Shown: piece by piece, positions 7,908-15,600 of the stretch
How positions within the stretch are numbered: position 1 is the stretch's first letter
How the letters are laid out: each line of letters starts with the position of its first letter
Assembly (NCBI RefSeq): GCF_000716715.1
Contig: NZ_JNYJ01000020.1
Coordinates: 1 to 64,000, forward strand
Length of the DNA stretch: 64,000 bases
Source of the DNA: Dactylosporangium aurantiacum
Lineage (GTDB): Bacteria > Actinomycetota > Actinomycetes > Mycobacteriales > Micromonosporaceae
Direction: 5' to 3'
Position numbers and translations under genes: made by a program
The notes under the pieces: generated by a model
The model's input: the letters and a program-made list of their open reading frames with translations, nothing else
Told to the model about the DNA's origin: nothing
The model's database searches: none

Positions 7908-9706
7908 GCCAGCCACGCGGTGTGCCGCTCCCCCAGCGCCTGCCGGCGCCCGGCGGGCGTGCGGCGCACCGCGTACTGCCGCACGGTCGCCAGCAGCGCG
8001 AACCGCCGCTCGCCGGCGCCGGCCACGACCGTCACCAGCGACTTGTCCACCAGCGCGGTGAGGTCGGCGAGGACGCCGCCGGGCCCGGCGACCGCGGTGG
8101 CCGCGGCCAGCCCGAACCCGCCGTCGAACACGGCCAGGGCCTGCAGCAGCCGCTGCTCGGTGCCGGTGAGCCGCTCGTACCAGGCGTCCATCAGCTCCAG
8201 CAACGTGGTGCGGGCACCGGTCAGCACCGCGAACCGGTCCTCGTCGAGGTGCTGCAGGAGCTGCCGCGGCGACAGCATCCGGATCTGCGCGGCGGCGAGC
8301 TCGATCGCCAGCGGCATGCCGTCCAGCGCCGCGCAGATCCGGGCGATCAGTGGCCGCTCGCCGGCCCCCGGCGACCAGCCGCTGAGCACCGCCGCGGCCC
8401 GCGCGGTGAACAGCTCGACCGCCTCGCCGGCGGGCAGCGGTGGCACCTCGAACCGCTGCTCGCCGCCGACCCGCAGCGGCTCCCGGCCGGTGGCCAGGAC
8501 CCGCACCTGCGGGCAGGCGTTGAGCAGCGCCGACACCAGCTCCCCGGCGGCGGCGTGCTGGCAGTCGTCGACGACCAGCAGCAGCCGCCGGTTGCGCAGC
8601 GCCGCGACGAGGGAGCCGGTGCCGGCCGGGCCGGCAATGCCCAGCGCCGCACACACGCGGCCGGCGAGCGCGGCGGGCTCGCGCACCCCGGCCAGGTCGG
8701 CGAACCACGGCCCGTCGGTGTCGGCGCGGCCCGCCGCGACGGCCAGGGCGAGGCGGGTCTTGCCCATCCCGACGGCGCCGGTGAGCGTGACCAGGCGGTG
8801 CCGGCGCAGCAGGCCCTCCACCGCACGGACCTGCGTGTCCCGCCCGACGAGCGCGGACACGGCATGCGGCAGGTTACCCGCCGGCGCGTCGCCGGGCCCG
8901 CGGTCCAGGATCTCGTGGTGCAGCCCGGCCAGCTCCGCGCCGGGTTCGACGCCGAGCTCCGCCATGAGGCGGTGCCGGGCGTCGCGCAGCACCGTGAGGG
9001 CGTCGCCCTGCCGGCCGGCCAGGTACAGCGCCCGCGCCAGCAGCGCCCACGCGCGCTCCCGCAGCGGGTGCGCGGCGAGGAACGCCCGCAGCTGCGCGGC
9101 GGCCGTCTCGTGCGCGCCGAGCTCGATGAGCGCGGCGAGCCGGTGCTCGGTCGCGGCGGTGCGCAGCTCCCGCAGCCGGTGCGCCTCGGCGAGCACGAAC
9201 ACGCGGTCGGCGCAGTCGGCGTACGCGGGTCCCCGCCACAGCGTGAGCGCCTCGTCGAGGCAGGCGAGGGCGGCCCGCGGGTCGCCGCCGTCGAGCAGGT
9301 CCCGGCCCCGGTGCAGCGCCGCGGCGAACCGGTCGGCGTCCAGCGTGCCGGGCTCCAGCCGCAGCGCGTACCCGGTGCCGTCGCGCACGAGCAGCCGCCC
9401 GGGCGCCCGCGGCGGCCGGTCCGGTTCGAGGGCGCGGCGCAGCACCGACAGGTAGCCCTGCGCGGTGATCCGGGCGCTCGGCGGCGGTTCGTGCGGCCAG
9501 AGGCAGTCCACGAGGGCGTCGATGGACACGTACCGGCCGCGGGCGACGACCAGCCGGCACAGCACCGTGCGTGGCGCCGGTCCACCCACGGCGACGTCGG
9601 CGCCGTGGCGGCGCACCAGCGTCGGGCCGAGCACACCGACCGTGAGGGCCGTCCCGGTGCCGCCGCGCACGGCGCTGCCGGCGGCACTGCCCACGGCGTT
9701 GTTCAC
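7868..9706 (-). CDS. AfsR/SARP-type transcriptional regulator with BTAD and ATPase domains
   Basis: Protein of 612 residues from GTG 9706 (GAGGTG just upstream). Order of domains: winged-helix DNA-binding region (about residues 25-105, VGVLGPTLV to GTGYALRL), bacterial transcriptional activation domain BTAD (about 110-255), and an NB-ARC-like P-loop ATPase with Walker A GAVGMGKT and Walker B-like LLLVVDDCQ. The C-terminal TPR region of full AfsR is short or absent, since the protein ends soon after the ATPase lid. Such regulators activate secondary metabolism or secretion genes through direct heptamer repeats. The target is not obvious here; it is convergent with and overlaps the SDR gene. 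Confidence 0.85.
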   Translation of the reverse strand: MNNAVGSAAGSAVRGGTGTALTVGVLGPTLVRRHGADVAVGGPAPRTVLCRLVVARGRYVSIDALVDCLWPHEPPPSARITAQGYLSVLRRALEPDRPPRAPGRLLVRDGTGYALRLEPGTLDADRFAAALHRGRDLLDGGDPRAALACLDEALTLWRGPAYADCADRVFVLAEAHRLRELRTAATEHRLAALIELGAHETAAAQLRAFLAAHPLRERAWALLARALYLAGRQGDALTVLRDARHRLMAELGVEPGAELAGLHHEILDRGPGDAPAGNLPHAVSALVGRDTQVRAVEGLLRRHRLVTLTGAVGMGKTRLALAVAAGRADTDGPWFADLAGVREPAALAGRVCAALGIAGPAGTGSLVAALRNRRLLLVVDDCQHAAAGELVSALLNACPQVRVLATGREPLRVGGEQRFEVPPLPAGEAVELFTARAAAVLSGWSPGAGERPLIARICAALDGMPLAIELAAAQIRMLSPRQLLQHLDEDRFAVLTGARTTLLELMDAWYERLTGTEQRLLQALAVFDGGFGLAAATAVAGPGGVLADLTALVDKSLVTVVAGAGERRFALLATVRQYAVRRTPAGRRQALGERHTAWLAQAAGPPRASCGS

Positions 9707-9878
9707 GACACCTCACGCGACGGTCTGGATCTTCCTTCGGAGCCCCAAAGGTTCCCCAACGACCCATTCGCCTGTCAGCCACATGTACGACACCGGCCCC
9801 AGGCAACCGAAAGGGCGGGTGGGCCGTCTCCCGCGGTGACGCGGCGGCCGAGGGAAGCGCGGACGCTGACTACCAGAT

Positions 9879-9896
9879 CCCCCGCTCGCGCGGGGG
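9879..9896 (-). terminator. Short GC hairpin downstream of the TerD-like gene
   Basis: A perfect 7-bp stem (CCCCCGC / GCGGGGG) with a 4-nt loop lies about 100 bp past the stop of the 9997-12186 gene in its direction of transcription. It is a plausible terminator in a 290-bp intergenic stretch that otherwise holds only a duplicated 19-mer, GCCGCTCATGCCGTCACCT, near 9948-9993. Confidence 0.4.
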
Positions 9897-9996
9897 CTCC
9901 CGATTCGAACGGAACAGAAGGAAGCGCCCACATGGCCTCGGCCGCCGCCGCTCATGCCGTCACCTGCGCTGCGGGCCGCTCATGCCGTCACCTCCG

Positions 9997-12186
9997 CTAC
10001 GCTCCGGCGCCGGCCTGAGCTCCACCCTGAGCTGCTGATTCGCAGCCCTCCGCTGGCGGATAGGTCTGCGAACCGTCCGGCAGGCCCTCCGGCGCCTCGA
10101 GCCCGACGAACGTGACCGGCTCGTCGGGCAGCCGGCCGTCCCACACCGTCACCTCGGCCCGGGCCCGCCACAGGTCGACGAGGTAGGCCATGGTGAGGTA
10201 CCGCCGCTCCATCAGCGCCCGGACCCGGTCGGCGGTGGTGAACGTGTTGTTCTCCACCCGGTTGAACGAGGCCCGGCCGTGCAGGTACAGGTGCAGCCAC
10301 ACCGCCTGCCAGCCCTCGGCGCCGTGCGCGAACACCATCGGCAGCGCGATGCGGCCCGGGCCGCGCAGGTCCGAGCGGGCCCGCACGGTGCGGGCGTCGA
10401 ACGGCGCGCCGCGCTGGTCCAGCGCCCGGGTCTGGTACCCGAACATCGACTCGGCGACCTCGTCGAACGACTCGCCCGAGTAGATGTGCACCTGCGGCAC
10501 GACGTAACGCGCGCCGACGGTCAGGGGCACGTCGATGAACTCGGTCGCGCCGTGCGGCGCGTCGGTGATGTCGCCGGAGTGCACGATGCCGTCGTGGTGG
10601 TAGTTCGTCCACGACACCTGCCCCGCCGTGTGGTACCCGTCGTCGAGCAGCAGCACCGACAGGTCGAAGTCGGTGCGGCGGCTGGTCTGGCGCCAGTACG
10701 TGAAGAAGCGCAGCAGCTCGCCGGAGACCGGCGCCCGCGAGCCACGCGGCAGCACCGCGTAGCCGCCCTCGGCCGCCTTGCCCGACAGCGGCAGCGCGAC
10801 GCCGAGCACGTCCGGGTCGACCAGCAGCGGCCGCTGCGTCTGCGGCAGCCGGGCGCCGATCTGCGCGTCGAGCCGCGCGGACAGCTCGGCGACCAGCCCG
10901 GCCGGCAGCGGCGGCCGCTCGTCCCGGCCGATCCAGGCGCGGCGCGAACGGTTCGCGTACATGCGGGCCGACGCGGGCGCCAGCCGGTTGCCGACGTGCT
11001 CACGCAGCGAGCACAGCACCCGCCCCGACGCGGTGCCGAGCGCGGCGGTCACCTGCTCGACCACGGCGGCCTGCTCGGCCGGCGACGCCAGCCGCAGCAG
11101 CCGGTCCGCGGCGCGCAGCAGCAGGCCCGGCGCGGCCGACAGCACCCGCGCCGCCGGTGCGACGGCCCCGGCGTCGATCGCCGCCTCGGCGCGGCCGGCG
11201 AGGTTGGGGACCCGCCGCTCGCCACGGGCGACGGCGAACACCTCCTGCGCGTGCGGCCACTGCCGGTGCTCGTGCGGGTGCAGCCGCTCGCCGAGCCGCT
11301 TCCACCGCTCCGCGTACCGCGCGACGTCGCCGAGCTTGTCCGGGCTCGCCGCGACGACCGCGTCCAGCGCGGCCAGCAGGACCCGCCGCTCCGGGCGCCG
11401 GAACGAGCGGAACCGGGCCGGCGTCGCCAGCGAGGTGTCCCCGCCGGAGGCCTGGCAGGCCAGGCGCAGCACGTCGGTGGTGGTGTCCACGGCGACCAGC
11501 GGCCGGCCCAGGACGAGCCGGACGCCGTTGAGCACGGCGCGGTGCTCGCGCACCGGGACCGTGTCCGGCTGGACGCCGTCGAGGCAGGCGACCGCGAGCT
11601 CGCCGAGGGCCGCGAGGTCCGCCTCGCCGAGCGGGGTCACCCCACCGGCCAGGGCCAGGTAGAGCCGCTGCGCCTCCACCTCGGCGGTGTCGCCGAGGTG
11701 CAGCACCGTCAGCCGGTCGCCGGCGGCGCCGACGAACGCGTCGTGCGCGGCCAGCAGCTCGTCGTAGGTGTGCTGGTACGTGCCGTACCCGGGCAGGTCG
11801 AGCAGGTTCACCCCGCCCTGGGTGACCGCGGCACGCAGCTGCGCCTCGGTCAGCGCGGTGCCGCCGCCGGCGAGCACGGCCGCGCGCAGCCGCTCGACCC
11901 AGAACTCGACGGTGTCCGGCACGTCGTGCGGGAAGCCGATGAAGTAGGCGTTGTGCTGGACGTGGTCGCCGACCAGCTCGCGGACCGCGGACACGACGGT
12001 GGCGGCGAGGTCCATCGCCGGTGCCGGCGCGAGGGCCCCGACGTGCGACAGCAGCGCCCGCGACGCGGCGAACCCGGCGTCGAGCAGCGCGGCGTCCAGC
12101 TGCCGGGCGACCGCCGAGCCGTCGCCGGGCGCGCCGGCGGCGGCGGGTACCCGCAGCGTCTTGCGAATGATCAGCTTCTCGAGCAC
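9997..12186 (-). CDS. Large protein with C-terminal TerD-like domain (paralogue A)
   Basis: Protein of 729 residues from GTG 12186, which has GGGGGA 5 nt upstream; an open frame continues upstream but only by reading through the tRNA-like gene. The C-terminal part (about residues 482-640) resembles TerD: FDLSVLLLDD, then VHSGDITDAPHGATEFID and a strand pair with RYVVPQVHIYSG. The middle is helical (ATDVLRLACQASGGD, RRPERRVLLAALD). The whole protein aligns with the gene at 33847-35922. It recalls the MXAN_6230/SCO0854-like families of TerD-associated actinobacterial proteins, but no RING finger is visible. TerD domains bind calcium and occur in stress and conflict systems; a role here is inference. 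It begins 26 bp from the tRNA-like gene. Confidence 0.65.
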   Translation of the reverse strand: MLEKLIIRKTLRVPAAAGAPGDGSAVARQLDAALLDAGFAASRALLSHVGALAPAPAMDLAATVVSAVRELVGDHVQHNAYFIGFPHDVPDTVEFWVERLRAAVLAGGGTALTEAQLRAAVTQGGVNLLDLPGYGTYQHTYDELLAAHDAFVGAAGDRLTVLHLGDTAEVEAQRLYLALAGGVTPLGEADLAALGELAVACLDGVQPDTVPVREHRAVLNGVRLVLGRPLVAVDTTTDVLRLACQASGGDTSLATPARFRSFRRPERRVLLAALDAVVAASPDKLGDVARYAERWKRLGERLHPHEHRQWPHAQEVFAVARGERRVPNLAGRAEAAIDAGAVAPAARVLSAAPGLLLRAADRLLRLASPAEQAAVVEQVTAALGTASGRVLCSLREHVGNRLAPASARMYANRSRRAWIGRDERPPLPAGLVAELSARLDAQIGARLPQTQRPLLVDPDVLGVALPLSGKAAEGGYAVLPRGSRAPVSGELLRFFTYWRQTSRRTDFDLSVLLLDDGYHTAGQVSWTNYHHDGIVHSGDITDAPHGATEFIDVPLTVGARYVVPQVHIYSGESFDEVAESMFGYQTRALDQRGAPFDARTVRARSDLRGPGRIALPMVFAHGAEGWQAVWLHLYLHGRASFNRVENNTFTTADRVRALMERRYLTMAYLVDLWRARAEVTVWDGRLPDEPVTFVGLEAPEGLPDGSQTYPPAEGCESAAQGGAQAGAGA

Positions 12187-12215
12187 ACGGTCCCCCGTTC
12201 GGCTGCTGGCATGGG

Positions 12216-12342
12216 TGGGCCGCCGGGGACTCGAACCCCGAACCCTTCGATCCAACAGGAGAAGGAAGCACATCCATGCCCGCGCAGGCGGAGAGCGGAC
12301 GCGCTACTCAGTCGAATGCTCTACCAGTTGAGCTAGCGACCC
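12216..12342 (-). tRNA. tRNA-like gene with a 61-nt anticodon loop
   Basis: On the minus strand every stem of a tRNA is present: acceptor GGGTCGC (12336-12342) pairs with GCGGCCC (12217-12223, one G-U), a D-arm GCTC/GAGC, anticodon stem TTCGA (12312-12316) with TCGAA (12246-12250), a 5-nt variable loop, and a T-arm CGGGG-TTCGAGT-CCCCG. Between the anticodon stem halves lie 61 nt (12251-12311) instead of 7, so about 54 nt interrupt the anticodon. The body resembles actinobacterial Asn or Lys tRNAs, but the isotype cannot be read. CCA is not encoded (CCC follows the discriminator A). The insert is too short for a group I intron. It may be a pseudogene, a recombination product or an assembly error. 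Confidence 0.7.
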
Positions 12343-12420
12343 AGGCGTCGATCATCGCACCGCGGCGCCACCGGCCGCGATCGATTTAGCCCGCCGCCGG
12401 AGGTCGCCGGCCGCCTCCCT

Positions 12421-12459
12421 TGTGCGTGTTCGCTGCGCGGCCGGCAGCGAACACGCACA
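12421..12459. terminator. Strong 16-bp hairpin between the tRNA and the RHS unit
   Basis: Perfect inverted repeat with arms 12421-12436 (TGTGCGTGTTCGCTGC) and 12444-12459 and a 7-nt loop. It lies 20 bp past the stop codon of the small membrane protein, so it is best read as the terminator of the RHS-immunity transcript; being symmetrical it could act in both directions. No U-tract follows. Confidence 0.7.
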
Positions 12460-12479
12460 GAAGCCGGGTCGACGTGTTG

Positions 12480-12695
12480 TCAGGTCGAGCCTGCCCGATC
12501 TTCGTCCTCAGGTTGCGGTCGCTCCGGAGGAGTGTTGCGCTCGTCCGGACGCTCCAACCAGAGGATTCTGATGAGGGCGCCGATCGCGATGCCGGTCAAC
12601 ACGAGGAACACCGAGAGACCGGTGACGCGGTGGAGCCATACGAGGCAGCCGGCGAAGAGTGCGACCGCTACCGCTGCGACAGCTTTTCGCATCAT
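12480..12695 (-). CDS. Small two-helix membrane protein, candidate RHS immunity protein
   Basis: Protein of 71 residues. The ATG at 12695 follows the RHS stop codon (12697-12699) by a single base, so translation is almost certainly coupled; a second ATG follows immediately at 12692. Two hydrophobic helices (AVAAVAVALFAGCLVWL and VFLVLTGIAIGALIRILWL) are followed by a polar, acidic tail (RPDERNTPPERPQPEDED). In RHS and other polymorphic-toxin loci the gene directly after the toxin normally encodes immunity, and membrane-embedded immunity proteins often accompany membrane-active toxins. No homologous family is recognised from sequence alone, so immunity is an inference from position and topology. 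Confidence 0.7.
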   Translation of the reverse strand: MMRKAVAAVAVALFAGCLVWLHRVTGLSVFLVLTGIAIGALIRILWLERPDERNTPPERPQPEDEDRAGST

Positions 12696-12696
12696 G

Positions 12697-15600
12697 TCAC
12701 CACGGCCCGAACAGCTTGGGCAGCTTCGGGAATCCCGGCAGTTTCGGCAGTCCTGGGATGTTCGGCACTCCCGGGAGTTTCGGGTTCCACCGAGGAACGG
12801 GTGTGCCGAACAAGTACTCCCACAGCTTCCGCAACCCGCTCCCGAGCAACTTGCCGCCGCCGACGGCACCGAAAACTGCGTACAACGTGTCGGTCACGCA
12901 GTAGGACCACTGGTCCCAGGTCTGCGGGTCGTTCAGCCACACGCAGACGGCGAATTGATAGAGCCCGATGAGCACGGCGCCAATTGCGAGGCAGACGATG
13001 GCTTCGGCAGCGCAGAACATGCCGACGAGTATGCCAAAGAGCACCGACAACCCCCCGCAGATGCCGGCTCGGCAGAGCTTCTCGGCCCAGATCGGCAGGT
13101 TGTCCCAAAGCCATTCGGGGAACGGGCACACGGTTTCCATTCCCGGCAGGTCACAGACTCGCACGGTGGGCGTGCCGTCGTGACCGAACGGGCACGTGTT
13201 CGGTCCGTTGCACGGGATCGGGCCCGGGTTATGGGCGGGGATGTACGCAGGCGTGTAATTCGGACCGTTGGCACAGTCGTCGAGGCATTCGGAGACCGTT
13301 GGTGGTGTCGCAACGGAGTTGGCGTTGCCGACGGGTTGGCCGCCGTTGAGGTCGACGCTGCCGGGGCGCTGGTTCGGCTCCGAACCAATCGGTTTGCGCG
13401 GCGGAATCGAGACCTTGGTGCCGCCGCCGCCGCCACCGCCACCGCCACCGCCACCACCGCACGAGGTGCACGGAGGCGGGGGCGGCGGAGTGGGCTGGTC
13501 CGGTGGCGGGTTGTCGCCGCCAGGTCCGTCCGGGCACGGGAAGCAGGGGTAGTGACCGTTGAGATCGGACCAGGTGGTCGGTGCACCGTTGGCGTACAGG
13601 TACCGGTTGGTCTGCGGGACCGGCTCCGGTTCCAGGGTCCACGTGTCGCGGGACACGAACGACCTGGTCGACGGCGAGTACCAGCGGGCGCTCGCGTTGG
13701 TCATGCCCGTGGCAGCGTCGGTGACTCCGCCCTGGAACCCGACCGGCACGCCGGCACCGGTCGTCGTCCTCGTCCCGGTCGGGCTGTAGGCAGCGGTGCC
13801 GCTGACCGCGCCGGTGGCCGGGTCGGCGGTGACGACGCCGTCGCCGTGCTGGGGGTCGGTGAGCAGCGCCTGACCCGCCGCGGTGCCCACCTTCGACGAG
13901 GTGACCAAGCCGCTCGGCAGCCGGAACAGCGTGGCTTCCTCGTCGGACCCGGCGCCTTTGATGACGTTGTTGGTCAGGTCGGCGTAGACGGAGTTGAAGC
14001 CGTTGCGCTGGGCGAGCCGGTCAAGGCTGTCGTAGGTGTAGTCGAGCGTCTGGCCAGGTGTGACGGCCTTCGTCAGCCGTTCGAATGCGTCGAATTGGTA
14101 CGTGCTGGTGGCTCCGCCGGTCACCGCGGTGGCGAGGGTGCCCCGGGCGGACCAGGTGTAGGTCTCGGTGCCGGGCTGCGCTCCGGTGGAGGTCGCCGAC
14201 AGCAGCCGGTTCCGCTCGTCGTAGGTGGCGGTGCGCGTTGTGCCCGAGCTGGTCGTGCTGACCAGGTTGGACGCCTTGTCATACGTATAGGTCGTCGCTG
14301 TGCTGCCTGCGGTGGCCGAGGTCAGCCGGCCGAGCCCGTCGTAGGCGTAGGTGGTGCCAGGGTTCTGGGCGGTCTGCGGGCCGGAGCGGCGGTAGGTGAG
14401 CAGACCGTCGCGGTCCCGGTCGTAGGTCGTGCTGCTGAGTACAGTGTTGTCGGACTTGCGCCATTCCTCGGTGCTGACCTGACGGTCCTGGGGGTCGTAG
14501 GTGTAAATCTGCTGTGCGCCCGTGCCGTACTGCCGTTTGGTGAGCTGCCCGCTGGTGCTGTCGTAGGTAAAGTTCTGCGTGGTGCCGGTGAGCGGGTCGG
14601 TTGCCGTGAGGATGCGTCCGGCGAGGTCGTAGGTGATGGTCGACGTCCCGGCGGCGTCGGTCTTCGTGATCACGCGGCCGTCGCCGTCATAGGTGAAGGT
14701 GGCCGCACCGGCCGCACCGGTCGACTGCGTGAGCAGCCCCCGGTCGTTCCAGGTATAGGTGGTGTTGCCGTTGGGGCCACCCATCTGGACGATCCGGCCG
14801 GCGGCGTCGTAGTCCAGGGACCTCGCGGCGGTGGCCGCCTCGGCACCCGTGCCGGTCTCGGCCGTGAGCCTGCCGACCCCGTCGAACGTCCGGTTACGGA
14901 CCACGCCGCCGGGGAGCTTCTCCGTCATCGGCTGACCGGCCGCGTCGTAGATCGTGGTCCAGGTCCGATCGGCTGCCGCGGGGTGCGCCGTTGTGGCGGG
15001 TTCGATCGTGGACTCCGGCAGGTCCCACACGTTGTACGTGTAGTCGGTGGCGTGGCCGGCGCCGTCCACCATGCGGGACTTGCGGCCCATCTGGTCGTAG
15101 CCGAGTTGGGTCAGGATGACGGACGCCTCGTCGCCCGGGTTCTTCAGCTGCGAGATCGAGGTGAGCTGGTTGACGTTGTCGTAGCCGTACCGGGTGACCC
15201 GGCCCTCACCGCTGGTCTTCGACTCGATCAGGCCGTTGGTGCTGTCGTAGGTCATGGTCGTCTTGCCGTACGGGTTGCTGAGGCAGTTGCTGTCGGCGGT
15301 GACGGCGCAGCTCGCCACGGCGGTTTCGCGGCCCATCGTGTCGTAGGCGATGCCGATCATGACGTCGAGGTACGTATCGGTCGTGCCGGATGTCCGGCCT
15401 TGCCGTTGCCGGGTCGTGTGGCCAGCTTCGTCGTATGCGAACTCCACGAAGCGGCCGGTCGGGTCGGTGATGCGGGCGGGTTCCCCCGCCCCCGTGTACG
15501 ACATCTTCATGACGCCACCGCCAGGCACGGTGAGCGTGACCGGCTCGGGCCTGATCTGCGCGGTGTCGTAGCCGTAGGTGGATGTGTAGTACAGCGTCTG

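Noticed and set aside
9896..9915. T-arm-like sequence GATTCGAAC beside a GC hairpin, possible tRNA or attachment-site fragment
   Set aside because: No acceptor, D or anticodon arm can be built around it, and the match with the 12.2-kb tRNA is limited to a few bases.
9932..10018. Short plus-strand frame starting MASAAAAHAV after an AAGGAAG Shine-Dalgarno-like run, and similar ones at 33869-33919 (MASPVDASTG) and 12276
   Set aside because: Two of three overlap a coding 3' end or a tRNA, products are 16-37 residues of biased composition, and the purine run is explained by codons LPSP on the other strand in paralogue C. Kept only as a repeat observation.
12186..12273. Longer start for TerD-like paralogue A reading through the tRNA-like gene (MCFLLLLDRRV...)
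   Set aside because: This is the well-known artefact of translating a tRNA; GTG 12186 has a good ribosome site.
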